DNA of 64,000 nt from JBDROU01 sp043809745 [NCBI: bacterium]. Its GTDB lineage: Bacteria; Elusimicrobiota; JBDRMW01. The position numbers and the translations under genes are program-made. The notes below the pieces were generated by a model. It was not told the origin of the DNA. It worked only from the letters and a program-made list of their open reading frames with translations, and did not search any database. Positions 54,431-63,267 of this stretch are shown piece after piece. How positions within the stretch are numbered: position 1 is the first letter of the stretch; the number at the start of each line of letters is the position of its first letter. The DNA is taken from assembly GCA_043809745.1 (NCBI GenBank), contig JBDROU010000046.1, positions 1 to 64,000 of the forward strand, written 5' to 3'.

Positions 54431-56140
54431 CTAAATTTTAACCGCTTCCAGTTTTTGAGGCTCTACTCTTTTAAACGTTTTATAATCTATATCTGGGAAA
54501 GGGTTGTTTTTGTTCCTAATAGCGCTCAATATTTCTTTGGCCTTATCATCATCTTTGTTTGATTTGATTAGGTGTATTATTTTCTTAAAGTATTGATAGT
54601 GCTCCATGAACCTTTCACGGGCATAGTCGCGTGCCTGACCGGTAGTGATAAGGAACGGCCAATCAGAAGACTGCATCAATACTAACTCCCTGGCTGCCTG
54701 CTGCAGTAATTCCAGCTTAAAACCATTCGCATCAGGATACTCACTGACAACATTTTCCATCTCCTCTTCCGATGCATGAATGTAAGGCCAGATCCATTCG
54801 GTATCCGGGTTGTTCCATACATAATGACCGCCGCCATTGCCCCATGACGACTCCAGCAGCTCTATAACCCTGGGAGGTTGAACAGAATCCACAAATTCGC
54901 CTATAGTACGTCTGCGTACATAAGGATTTGCGTTAATCTTTTCTACTACCTTTTCTATCCAGGAAATACCTTCAAACCACCAATGCCCGAATAGTTCGGT
55001 ATCATATGGAGCGAGAATAACACCTTCCTCCCTATTATTTGCATAAAAATTCTTCAACAATTCTTCAACCAGTTTGTTAAAATGATCGGAATTTTCGTTT
55101 ACTCTTGGAATTGTATTATCCAGAGAATAAATATCCTTATATCCAAGATCCGTATCGCGTCCTGTAATCTTCCAGTACTGTAATCCTGATTGAGAATCTT
55201 TCTTATGAAACTCTCTATAGTTGCCATCTCCAGGGTAACCCCATTCTCCGCTCCACACCTGCAATCCTGTTTCCTTATTTCTGCCTAACGCAATACATCC
55301 GGACTTAAGAAGGTATGGAAAATATGTTGATGCAGATCTCTTCTGAGAATAATCTATTTTAGGCGGGAGTATTTCCTTATATAGTCCCATCATCTTCCCT
55401 CCCCAGAAAGCTGATCCACCTTCAATCGCATGTGAATCTGTAATGAAATATTCAATACCATTAGCCACTAAAAATTCGTCTATCCCTTTTTTCCAGTAAC
55501 TCTCATTCTCACCCAATCTGTTAAGATATCCAGGCCTATAAGCGCACTCCGGCAACCAGATGCCCCTGGGTTTTCTATTGAAATGCCTTTGATAAGTTTT
55601 GACTCCAAGTTCAATCTGAGCTTGGATGGAAGAATCCCTATTAAGCAAAGGGAGATAAGCATGTGTGGCAGCTGAGGTCAATAACTCTATATGCCCTTCT
55701 TCTTGAAGAAGCCCAAAAGCCTTTACTAAATCCCTCCTGAATTTCTCAAAATATACATACTGAAGATTTTTAAAATAATTAACATAAAAATTACTCAAAG
55801 CATAAAACTTTTTTTCACCTGAACGTTCGAATCTCTTGCAATCCATCTCAGCCCTTGACAGCCTGTCATTAAGATAATTTTCAAAATTCGCTAGCATATA
55901 CGGATCGTTTAATTGTTCAAGCAGAACAGGTGTTAATCCAAAAGTTAATTTTGGAGATATATTTTTTTCTTTTAATCGATACAGCATATCAAGCATCGGG
56001 AGATAAGTTTCTAGAATGCCTTCATATACCCATTCTTCCCCAAATGGCCAGTATCCTGCTTTCCTTACATACGGGAAGTGGCTGTGAAAAACAAAGCAAA
56101 AGCTCCCAAACTTTTCGGTTTCCGGGTTATTAACTCTCAT
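54431..56140 (-). CDS. GH57 1,4-alpha-glucan branching enzyme
   Basis: Start at ATG 56140 (GGAG 7 nt upstream). 569 residues: FCFVFHSHFPYVRKAG, LLTSAATHAYLPLLN, catalytic Glu in GIWLPECAYRPG (about 205), catalytic Asp in APYDTELFGHWWFEG (about 380) and the DUF1957 C-terminal helical domain (SSWGNGGGHYVWNNPDTEWIW; LLITTGQARDYARERF). It creates alpha-1,6 branches in glycogen. No signal peptide. Embedded between the EIIB and EIIC genes. Confidence 0.92.
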   Translation of the reverse strand: MRVNNPETEKFGSFCFVFHSHFPYVRKAGYWPFGEEWVYEGILETYLPMLDMLYRLKEKNISPKLTFGLTPVLLEQLNDPYMLANFENYLNDRLSRAEMDCKRFERSGEKKFYALSNFYVNYFKNLQYVYFEKFRRDLVKAFGLLQEEGHIELLTSAATHAYLPLLNRDSSIQAQIELGVKTYQRHFNRKPRGIWLPECAYRPGYLNRLGENESYWKKGIDEFLVANGIEYFITDSHAIEGGSAFWGGKMMGLYKEILPPKIDYSQKRSASTYFPYLLKSGCIALGRNKETGLQVWSGEWGYPGDGNYREFHKKDSQSGLQYWKITGRDTDLGYKDIYSLDNTIPRVNENSDHFNKLVEELLKNFYANNREEGVILAPYDTELFGHWWFEGISWIEKVVEKINANPYVRRRTIGEFVDSVQPPRVIELLESSWGNGGGHYVWNNPDTEWIWPYIHASEEEMENVVSEYPDANGFKLELLQQAARELVLMQSSDWPFLITTGQARDYARERFMEHYQYFKKIIHLIKSNKDDDKAKEILSAIRNKNNPFPDIDYKTFKRVEPQKLEAVKI

Positions 56141-56200
56141 AAATCGCTCCTTTCCCTTACAAAATAAAAATTGGCGCCAAAACAAAGATTGCTAAAATCA

Positions 56201-56704
56201 TTATTTTTCTTTTAAGACCACTTGGATCTTCCTTATTTCCTCAACTACATCAAGCCGCTTATCATTAGGCAGAACCCTGCTTTCAATCATTACATTATAA
56301 TCAGCTATCTTCTCAAACAATATGCAATCATCCTGATCGACGTAAAGCGCGTCATTGATCGCAACTTTACCTTTTGCAAAATGAAGCCCTCCAACATTAA
56401 TTGACTCAAGCTTTACGCCATTTTCAAGCAACTGTAAAATTTCTCTAGGGCTCTCAACCAAGATCAGGACATGATCATTTTTATAATCATCATTTTTAAG
56501 AGCTTCAACAGCTTTCTGAACATGCAGATAGTCTACAGTAACTCCCACAGGAACAGCAAGCGAAAACAGTATTTTCTCATTCTCTTTTTCAGCAAGTTCA
56601 TCAGAAATTATAACGATTTTATCCGCGCCGATAACTCTAAGCCATCCTTCAACAACCTGCCCATGAATTAAACGGTCGTCAATCCTGATTAAATTTATTG
56701 CCAT
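56201..56704 (-). CDS. PTS mannose-family EIIB component
   Basis: 167 residues. NLIRIDDRLIHGQVVEGW with the phospho-accepting His (about 14), then INVGGLHFAKGKVAINDALYVDQDD, the usual EIIB-Man block. It transfers phosphate from EIIA to the sugar as it passes the EIIC/EIID channel. 9 nt after the EIIA gene. Confidence 0.94.
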   Translation of the reverse strand: MAINLIRIDDRLIHGQVVEGWLRVIGADKIVIISDELAEKENEKILFSLAVPVGVTVDYLHVQKAVEALKNDDYKNDHVLILVESPREILQLLENGVKLESINVGGLHFAKGKVAINDALYVDQDDCILFEKIADYNVMIESRVLPNDKRLDVVEEIRKIQVVLKEK

Positions 56705-56713
56705 AATTACACC

Positions 56714-57121
56714 TCATTTCAATTTATCCATAAACATACCTTTTGCATTTATCATAGATTTTTTTGCGTCCTCCAGAGTTTTATTTGCTAACTCCTTCAA
56801 TCCCATCCTCTGCCTGTTTATCAATGCTGAAATCAGCATAGGCAAACTTAAGCCTGTTAAGATCTCAAGCGAGAAATCATTTATCAGCCCCAGACACGCG
56901 TTAGAAGCACTCCCTCCAAGCATATCGGTCATTATCAGTATACCGCTGCCATCATCAAGCTTATTCAATGAACCGCGGCATCGCTCTTTTATACTCAAAA
57001 GACTATCTTTTGCAGTAATCGCGACTACTACCACTTTTTCCTGAGGGCCTACTATGCTTTCGGCTGCTCTCAAAATCTCAACTCCGAGTTGTCTATGTGT
57101 AAAGAGCGCTATCCCAACCAA
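56714..57121 (-). CDS. PTS mannose-family EIIA component
   Basis: 135 residues. VGIALFTHRQLGVEILRAAESIVG places the active His at about 9, and ILIMTDMLGGSASNAC is the family's central motif. It takes phosphate from HPr. It follows rapZ by 12 nt. Confidence 0.9.
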   Translation of the reverse strand: MVGIALFTHRQLGVEILRAAESIVGPQEKVVVVAITAKDSLLSIKERCRGSLNKLDDGSGILIMTDMLGGSASNACLGLINDFSLEILTGLSLPMLISALINRQRMGLKELANKTLEDAKKSMINAKGMFMDKLK

Positions 57122-57133
57122 TTATTTCTCCAC

Positions 57134-57997
57134 TTATTTTTTTATGTCTCTATGTAATAAACTCACATTAAAACCCAGCTTCTTAGTTATTTTTGCTAAT
57201 TCTTCCATTACAAAAACACTTCTGTGTCTGCCGCCGGTACAACCAATACCTACTGTAAAATAAGATTTTCCTTCTTTAACATATAAAGGAAGAATCATTT
57301 TAAAAAGTTCTTTTAACAAGTTTAAAAAGCGCTTGGCCTGTCTATTCTTAAGTATAAATCTCATTACTCTCTCATTCTTCCCGGTTAAACGGCGCAACTC
57401 AGTAACGTAATTAGGATTAGGCAGAAACCTAACATCTAAAAGCATATCAACATCCATGGGCACCCCGTGTTTATACCCGAAAGATACCAGATGCATATGC
57501 ATACCAGGTTTATCTAAGGATTCAGCTAAAGAAATTAATTCCTGCTTAAGCTCGCTTAAAGAAAGATTACTAGTGTTAATTATCTTTTCTGCGCTGGATT
57601 TTATCTCAGAAAACTTCTTTCTCTCCAATCTTATCCCTTTTATAATACTCCTTCCAAGGGGATGCCTTCTCCTGGTTTCAGAATATCTCCTTAACAAAAT
57701 TTGATCATCGGCATCAAGAAATATAATTTTATATTGTAATCCAGCCGACTTTAATTCTCTCAAAGAGCTGAAGAATTCCTTAAAAAATCCACCTTCTCTA
57801 ATATCGATACCCAGCGCAACTTTCGCAAATTTTTTTCTAAGCCTTTTAGTCAACTCCACAAATCTAGGAAGAATAGCTAAAGGCAGATTATCAACGCAAA
57901 AAAAACCAAAATCCTCCAAACACTTTAGTGTTTGGGTTTTCCCGGCTCCGGACATACCGGTCACAATAATAAAACGCACTGGTTCAGACATCAACAT
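57134..57997 (-). CDS. rapZ: RapZ-family nucleotide-binding protein
   Basis: 287 residues (285 if the ATG at 57991 is used). P-loop FIIVTGMSGAGKTQTLKCLEDFGFFCVDNLP, then IFLDADDQILLRRYSETRRRHPLG and the C-terminal signature TVGIGCTGGRHRSVFVMEEL. In enterobacteria it adapts RNase E to a small RNA controlling GlmS; in other bacteria (YvcJ) the role is less clear. The usual neighbour of ptsN and hprK. Confidence 0.95.
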   Translation of the reverse strand: MLMSEPVRFIIVTGMSGAGKTQTLKCLEDFGFFCVDNLPLAILPRFVELTKRLRKKFAKVALGIDIREGGFFKEFFSSLRELKSAGLQYKIIFLDADDQILLRRYSETRRRHPLGRSIIKGIRLERKKFSEIKSSAEKIINTSNLSLSELKQELISLAESLDKPGMHMHLVSFGYKHGVPMDVDMLLDVRFLPNPNYVTELRRLTGKNERVMRFILKNRQAKRFLNLLKELFKMILPLYVKEGKSYFTVGIGCTGGRHRSVFVMEELAKITKKLGFNVSLLHRDIKK

Positions 57998-58979
57998 CTG
58001 CCTTATTATTATTATTCCGCGACTTCGATATAGATGAATATTTCATTATATCCAGTAATTTTTTGTTTAATTCCCTGCCTGTGAACAGCCCCTTATTGCG
58101 CAAACGTTGATTGAGAGCAGCAATCTCAATGAGTACTGCCAGATTCCTGCCCGGATATATTGGGATGTTCAGTATTGGAACTTTTATTCCCAGAATCTCT
58201 GTTTCTTTTTGCTCCAGCCCTAAACGATCATATTCTTTCTTTGGATTCCACATCTCCAGATGTACCACAAGTTCAATTTTATAAGAATCAAGTATTGTTC
58301 CAACACCAAATATATTTCTAATGTCAATTATTCCTAACCCTCTTACTTCCATATGATGCCGTATTACTTCATCACCCGAACCAATCAAAAGCCCTCCTGA
58401 ACGATGTCTGATCTCTACTACATCGTCCGCAACTATCATATGCCCTCTTTTTAACAGCTCAAGAGCACATTCAGATTTGCCTATCCCGGATACACCTGTT
58501 ATCAGCACTCCCAGTCCATATATGTAGACCAGAACACCGTGAATAGTGGTAAACGGAGCCAGATTTTCTTCAAGGAATACAGTGACCTCGCTTACAAAAT
58601 TAGCGGTATCTAACGACGTTTTAAATATTGGCACATTTTTTTTATTGCAAATTTGTATTACTTCCCAATGCGGTCTCAGATTGCGGGTGAAGAACAGACA
58701 TGGCAGGGCATCATAATTGAGCATCATGCTGAAAACTTCTCTGACCTTTTTTTTAGGCAGAGAGTTTATGTATGAATGCTCTCCTTTTCCAAATACCTGA
58801 ACGCGCTCTGCGCGAAAAAAATCAAAAAAACCAGCCAGGACCAAGCCGGGCCTATTAATTTCAGAAACTGTTATTTTGCGCTTTAGCCCCTTAGATCCTC
58901 CGATAAGCTGCAATTTTAACTGATCTTTTTTATCCGCGCTATACAACTTACTAACAGTTAGAACATTTTCCCCTAGCAT
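57984..58979 (-). CDS. hprK: HPr kinase/phosphorylase
   Basis: 331 residues. Walker A GVSGIGKSECALELLKRGH (about residue 155), catalytic VADDVVEIRHR, and the family signature EVRGLGIIDIRNIFG. It phosphorylates or dephosphorylates HPr at Ser46 in response to metabolite levels, and so couples PTS activity to carbon status. Its HPr partner is made from the same operon. Confidence 0.97.
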   Translation of the reverse strand: MLGENVLTVSKLYSADKKDQLKLQLIGGSKGLKRKITVSEINRPGLVLAGFFDFFRAERVQVFGKGEHSYINSLPKKKVREVFSMMLNYDALPCLFFTRNLRPHWEVIQICNKKNVPIFKTSLDTANFVSEVTVFLEENLAPFTTIHGVLVYIYGLGVLITGVSGIGKSECALELLKRGHMIVADDVVEIRHRSGGLLIGSGDEVIRHHMEVRGLGIIDIRNIFGVGTILDSYKIELVVHLEMWNPKKEYDRLGLEQKETEILGIKVPILNIPIYPGRNLAVLIEIAALNQRLRNKGLFTGRELNKKLLDIMKYSSISKSRNNNNKADVDV

Positions 58980-59431
58980 TCATCCTCTTCTTTAATTATT
59001 TTAAGTATCTCTTCACTGCTCTTTGCTTCCCTCAAAGCCTGCCTAAAAAACTTATCCTTTAGCAACCTCGAAATTTTTGCCAACGCCTTCAAATGAACTC
59101 CGGCTGAATCATGAGGAGCAACGAGCAGAAAGATTAGGTTTACGGGTTCCCCATCGAGCGCATCGAAATCTATACCTTTTTTTGATATTCCAAACGCAGC
59201 TAGTATATTAGCTATAGAATCAGATTTACCGTGAGGAATGGCTATTCCCTGCCCGATCCCGGTTGAACCCAAACTCTCCCGATCCATCAATATCTTAACT
59301 ATCTTATCGGTATCCTTAATCTTTTTTCCCTTTGACAGCAACTGAACAAGCTCTTTTATGGATTCTTTTTTAGTCTGACATTGAAGATCCACAGAAATCG
59401 AATCAACATTTAAAAAATCTCTAATTTTCAT
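58973..59431 (-). CDS. ptsN: PTS EIIA-Ntr-type regulatory protein
   Basis: 152 residues. ESLGSTGIGQGIAIPHGKSD contains the phospho-accepting His (about 67); DALDGEPVNLIFLLVAP and LKALAKISRLLKD are family-typical. A regulatory, non-transporting EIIA. It opens the PTS operon, preceded by its own promoter and ribosome site (GGGAGGG), and overlaps hprK by 7 nt. Confidence 0.94.
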   Translation of the reverse strand: MKIRDFLNVDSISVDLQCQTKKESIKELVQLLSKGKKIKDTDKIVKILMDRESLGSTGIGQGIAIPHGKSDSIANILAAFGISKKGIDFDALDGEPVNLIFLLVAPHDSAGVHLKALAKISRLLKDKFFRQALREAKSSEEILKIIKEEDEC

Positions 59432-59492
59432 AGTTTAATCCCTCCCAGGAGTGTCTATTATAAGTTATTTTTTTATAACGTTATTAACAGAA

Positions 59493-59521
59493 AATATATA
59501 AAATTTAGCGCCTATAGTCAA
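59493..59521 (-). promoter_or_regulatory. Sigma70-type promoter of the ptsN-PTS operon
   Basis: Minus strand TTGACT (59521-59516), 17-nt spacer, TATATT (59498-59493), about 60 nt before the ptsN ATG. An AACGTT dyad with A/T-rich flanks lies between the promoter and the gene. All genes from ptsN to hemW follow with small gaps or overlaps, so this may drive the entire run. Confidence 0.6.
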
Positions 59522-59589
59522 TGAAGTTAAAATTCAAAAAAATATATTAGAATTTATCTAGTAATTTAATTTAGTGTAATTAAGCGAAC

Positions 59590-60306
59590 TTACATGCGAA
59601 ATTTTTGGCCTAGATATACCCTTCTCGCCTCAGAATTTGAAAGCAAATCCTTAGAAGTCCCCTCCAGAAGCACCCTGCCCTCATATACTATATATGCTCT
59701 ATCGATTATCTCCAAAGTTTCACGCACATTATGATCAGTGATAAGTATCCCAAGTCCTTTATCCCTTAATTGCGCAATTATCGATTGTATATCATGCACA
59801 GCTATAGGATCTATACCAACAAATGGCTCGTCCAAAAGTAAAAAAGAAGGCTGGGTAACCAAAGTCCTTGCAATTTCGCAACGCCTCTTTTCACCGCCCG
59901 AAAGCGTCGCAGATTTCTGGTCTGCCAGATGAGTAAGCCCGAGTTCACTTAAGAGCATATCCGCCCTCTTTAACTTTTCATCTTTAGGAATATTGCTAAA
60001 TTCCAAAATAGCCATTAGATTATCTCTTACACTGAGATTTCTGAAAATTGATGGTTCCTGAGAAAGATAACCTATTCCAAGCCTAGATCTCATATACATT
60101 GGTATGTCATTAATTATTTTATCATCCAAAAGCACATTCCCTTTTAGTGATTTAAGAAGTCCTACAATCATATAGAATGTGGTTGTTTTACCCGCACCGT
60201 TGGGACCAAGCAGGCCTACAATTTCACCTCTGTTAACGAACATGCTTACTTCATTAACAACTCTCTTACGCCCATAATATTTACTTAATTTTTCCGCTCG
60301 AAGCAC
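59590..60306 (-). CDS. lptB: LPS export ABC ATPase LptB
   Basis: Start set at GTG 60306 (GGAGG 8 nt upstream, MLRAEKLSKYYG), 238 residues; the frame open from 60348 lies inside lptA. Walker A GLLGPNGAGKTTTFYMI, Q-loop GYLSQEPSIFRNLSVRDN, signature ATLSGGEKRRCEIARTL, Walker B FLLLDEPFVGIDPIA and H-loop LITDHNVRETL. It powers LPS extraction from the inner membrane. rpoN, the usual next gene, is absent. Confidence 0.96.
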   Translation of the reverse strand: MLRAEKLSKYYGRKRVVNEVSMFVNRGEIVGLLGPNGAGKTTTFYMIVGLLKSLKGNVLLDDKIINDIPMYMRSRLGIGYLSQEPSIFRNLSVRDNLMAILEFSNIPKDEKLKRADMLLSELGLTHLADQKSATLSGGEKRRCEIARTLVTQPSFLLLDEPFVGIDPIAVHDIQSIIAQLRDKGLGILITDHNVRETLEIIDRAYIVYEGRVLLEGTSKDLLSNSEARRVYLGQKFRM

Positions 60307-60988
60307 TTTTCTTTCCTCCCCAAACAATACCTTCCACGCTGCGATCAAGCAGCAGTGTTTCTGTATTTAGAAGAATTGTTATCTTGTCGCTGTTAAAATA
60401 ATTAACACCGCTGTCATCTATCATAACAATCAACGGTTTATCGCCTGTCATTACAACCACTTCTTTTTTCTGATCGTATTCGGCGCGATCCGACCAAATG
60501 TCCATATTGCTGTTTGCTAAATACACATTACCCAAAGCCTTTACATATCCTTTTTTCTCATAAAACTTTATCTCATCTGCATACAAGAACAACGCATCAG
60601 CGTCTTCTCCACTGCCTCTAATTATTGCCTTTGGGAATCCATAAAGAGTTCCCTGCTGTGAGCTTCTGTCGTAACGAGCGCTTGAACCAAAGGCTTCAAT
60701 TACATCTCCTTCTTCCTGAACAAAAAATATTCTAATATTCCCTTCTATAATAATCTCTTCTGTTTCCTCATTGTATATAGCTTCTGAGGCTTTTAACCAA
60801 CTCTTTCCTTTTTTCATCAAAACACCATCTTTGTAAATAGTAAGCATTCCCTTATGTCTGAATTCCATATTGTTTCCGGTAATAACAGCCTTCTCTTCCT
60901 CCTTTGCGTGCAAGAATAAATTGGACTGAAGACTAAACATCAACGCGATCAACATCAATACAAATTTTGTCAGCATATTACTTTTCAT
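60281..60988 (-). CDS. lptA: LptA/OstA-like periplasmic LPS transport protein
   Basis: 235 residues with a signal peptide (FVLMLIALMFSLQSNLFLHA). The body repeats the OstA-type strand pattern: AVITGNNMEFRHKGMLTIYKDGVLMKKG, LKASEAIYNEETEEIIIEGN, YADEIKFYEKKGYVKALGNV and WSDRAEYDQKKEVVVMTGD, which in LptA stack into the periplasmic bridge. Longer than E. coli LptA (185 residues). Placement between lptC and lptB supports the call. Confidence 0.88.
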   Translation of the reverse strand: MKSNMLTKFVLMLIALMFSLQSNLFLHAKEEEKAVITGNNMEFRHKGMLTIYKDGVLMKKGKSWLKASEAIYNEETEEIIIEGNIRIFFVQEEGDVIEAFGSSARYDRSSQQGTLYGFPKAIIRGSGEDADALFLYADEIKFYEKKGYVKALGNVYLANSNMDIWSDRAEYDQKKEVVVMTGDKPLIVMIDDSGVNYFNSDKITILLNTETLLLDRSVEGIVWGGKKSASSGKIK

Positions 60989-61550
60989 TACTAATCTCGG
61001 TAATATTATCCTTTATTTCAATAACCTGTAATCCTACATCGGATTCGAACCCAACCCCATTAGTTATCATATTGTGCCTGATAATAGATACAGGCTTATC
61101 AGAATATATTTGCTTCTTTTCAATATCGTAATACACTTCTTCCGTTTTGATAACAGTTCCTTCTTTCTTGGAATCTATTACAACATCTCCCCACATAATT
61201 ATTTCATTTTTATCCTGATCAACCTTACCGGATTTGGCGGAAACCATGGAACCTTCTTTATCTTCTTCAAAGAAACGTATCGAAGGCATCTCTAAGAGCG
61301 CCACACTACTTTGTTCATAAAGGCGCGCTTTTGCGGCTGTTAAAACCCAAACCTTTTTGCCGCCTTCTCGATTAGCCATAGTAAATTCTTTGATTACCTG
61401 CTTAGGCTTCTCTCCATTTTTATATAGAGTATTGCTGCCTTTCTCCTGACAAGAGATTAAAAGAAAAAGCAGTAAGCAGAATCCCAGAATAGCAATTGGA
61501 CACATGCCAATTACGGTTCTAAGGTAAAAATTTATTCCTTTGTTTTCCAT
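60978..61550 (-). CDS. lptC: LptC-like LPS transport membrane protein
   Basis: 190 residues. An N-terminal helix ends ILGFCLLLFLLISC; the LISC could be a lipobox. The periplasmic part has the OstA/LptC pattern: WVLTAAKARLYEQSSVALLEMPSIRFFEED, SAKSGKVDQDKNEIIMWGDV, IKTEEVYYDIEKKQIYSDKPV. It connects LptBFG with LptA. Overlaps lptA by 11 nt and the acyltransferase gene by 19 nt. Confidence 0.85.
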   Translation of the reverse strand: MENKGINFYLRTVIGMCPIAILGFCLLLFLLISCQEKGSNTLYKNGEKPKQVIKEFTMANREGGKKVWVLTAAKARLYEQSSVALLEMPSIRFFEEDKEGSMVSAKSGKVDQDKNEIIMWGDVVIDSKKEGTVIKTEEVYYDIEKKQIYSDKPVSIIRHNMITNGVGFESDVGLQVIEIKDNITEISNEK

Positions 61551-62455
61551 CGATTATGCATCCATACCCATTGATCCGGGAATTCTCTAACAATATCCTC
61601 AACTATGTTTGTGAAGTTCTGCGTATTAATAAGTACATCTTGTTCTCTGTCCCCGGTTCTAACTAAATGCAATGGAGAGCTTACTCTTAATGTATGCTTC
61701 TTATCTCCTCTAATTAAAAATCCGCTTACCACTGGCGTATTACTTCTTAATGCTAAAGTCGCTAATCCTATTGTGGTATGCGCTTTTCTGTTGAAATAAT
61801 TTACAAAGATTCCTGCGACTTTTGTGTCCTGATCAATCAGTATACCAATTACCTCGTTTTTCTTTAATGCTCTAATAATATCCCGCGGTGAGCTTTCTTG
61901 AGATCTTAATATAACTTTCATGCCAACCGTTTCTCTAAGCGAAACAAGCAGCTTATTTATACCCTCAATATAAATCTTCCGCGCGATAACATTAATCGGA
62001 AATCCCCAAATGGACAAACTCCCGCCCATTAACTCCCAGTTGCCGAAATGCGCTGTAAGGTATAATACCCCCTTGCCAAAAGACAGCGCCTTTTCAAGAT
62101 TAGCCCTATCAGGAAAATCAACAAGACTGTTAACCTTATTGAGATTTAACGAAGGAAACTTAAAAAGTTCAAAAAGGTTTTTCCCCTGATTAACAAAACT
62201 TTTTTTTGCGATCTGCTTTATCCTTTCCAACTTAAAATCCGGAAAGGCAATACTTAAATTATTTATGGCCTGCTTTCTAGCATTTGCTATTAAATAGTAA
62301 ATTAATAATCCTAATGCCCCTCCGACTTTTGAACAAAAACGAAAAGGAAACAAGAAACAGATATAAAAAGCCCCCCAAGCAAGAACAGCAAGAATATGCC
62401 TAAAAATTAATCTCAAAAATCTCACTTTAAATATTCTTTCACAATACGGCGCCAT
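61532..62455 (-). CDS. lpxL: LpxL/HtrB-type lipid A acyltransferase
   Basis: 307 residues. Membrane anchor near the N-terminus, catalytic HxxxxE in TAHFGNWELMGG (about residue 140), GILIDQDTK, VVSGFLIRGD and the C-terminal QWVWMHNRWK, all family hallmarks. It adds a secondary acyl chain to Kdo-lipid A. The exact acyl donor cannot be told. Overlaps kdsC by 34 nt. Confidence 0.92.
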   Translation of the reverse strand: MAPYCERIFKVRFLRLIFRHILAVLAWGAFYICFLFPFRFCSKVGGALGLLIYYLIANARKQAINNLSIAFPDFKLERIKQIAKKSFVNQGKNLFELFKFPSLNLNKVNSLVDFPDRANLEKALSFGKGVLYLTAHFGNWELMGGSLSIWGFPINVIARKIYIEGINKLLVSLRETVGMKVILRSQESSPRDIIRALKKNEVIGILIDQDTKVAGIFVNYFNRKAHTTIGLATLALRSNTPVVSGFLIRGDKKHTLRVSSPLHLVRTGDREQDVLINTQNFTNIVEDIVREFPDQWVWMHNRWKTKE

Positions 62456-62958
62456 TTTCCCTGGCTTTTAAGTATTACCTCAAGGACCTCGCGAAAAACA
62501 CCTCTGCCCCCTTTGCAATCAGAAACAAAATGCACATTATTTTTGACCTCGCTAACCGCATCTGAAGGAGAAGCGGCAAAACCCACCTTTGTAAGCAACG
62601 GCAAATCAATTAAATCATCTCCAATATATGCAATGTCTTGGGGTGATAGAGAAAATCTCTCACACAAATTATCCAATATCTGTCCTTTATTCAGCACATT
62701 CTTATAAAGAGCGTCGATACCTATCTCATCTGCTCTGTCTCTGATCTGCTGGGAGCTTCTTCCGGTAATCCAGGCAAATCTTAAATTCAAATCAAACACC
62801 TTCGCAAAGTGAAAAGCTATTCGATCTTTGACATTCCAAAATTTAACTTCCTGGCCGTCCTGAAGAATTATAATCTCTCCGCCGGTTAAAACACCATCTA
62901 TATCCATGGCAATCAGTTTAATCTTTTTGGCGCGTTTAACGATTTCTTTTTTATTCAT
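62422..62958 (-). CDS. kdsC: Kdo-8-phosphate phosphatase
   Basis: 178 residues. HAD motif I LIAMDIDGVLTGGEI, motif II AWITGRSSQQI, and motif IV region DIAYIGDDLIDLPLLTKVGF, with FWNVKDRIAFHF, in the small cap-less C0-type family of KdsC. It produces Kdo for LPS. Encoded between the small membrane protein and the acyltransferase gene. Confidence 0.93.
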   Translation of the reverse strand: MNKKEIVKRAKKIKLIAMDIDGVLTGGEIIILQDGQEVKFWNVKDRIAFHFAKVFDLNLRFAWITGRSSQQIRDRADEIGIDALYKNVLNKGQILDNLCERFSLSPQDIAYIGDDLIDLPLLTKVGFAASPSDAVSEVKNNVHFVSDCKGGRGVFREVLEVILKSQGKWRRIVKEYLK

Positions 62959-63024
62959 ATCAAATCCAAAACTTTAATATTTATTTTTACTTGAAACCCC
63001 GGAACCGAAATTGGTCTAGTAACT

Positions 63025-63267
63025 TTATTTTAGCCAAGGGGTCATTTCAGGAGATATCTGCCTTTGATTATATGGAGGCGGTAATCTTTCCAGCGCAAAA
63101 CAGGTAGCAAAATAGCCTATGATCACCGCAACGTAAATAATTAGGAGTGTCTTAATGTGCCATCTCCAAGTAGGCATCCATAATGTTTCATAAATAAATT
63201 CTCTGCCGCATTTTTTGCAGTTTTTTGCGCTCTCTTTATTCTCAGTTCCACATTTTTCACATTTCAT
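63025..63267 (-). CDS. Small zinc-ribbon membrane protein
   Basis: 80 residues. N-terminal zinc ribbon CEKCGTENKESAKNCKKCG (two CxxC pairs) in the cytoplasm, one membrane helix (TLLIIYVAVIIGYFATCFAL) and a short proline-rich tail. It overlaps kdsA by 4 nt (ATGA), so it is co-translated with it. Function unknown; a membrane-associated partner of Kdo synthesis is possible but unsupported. Confidence 0.65.
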   Translation of the reverse strand: MKCEKCGTENKESAKNCKKCGREFIYETLWMPTWRWHIKTLLIIYVAVIIGYFATCFALERLPPPYNQRQISPEMTPWLK

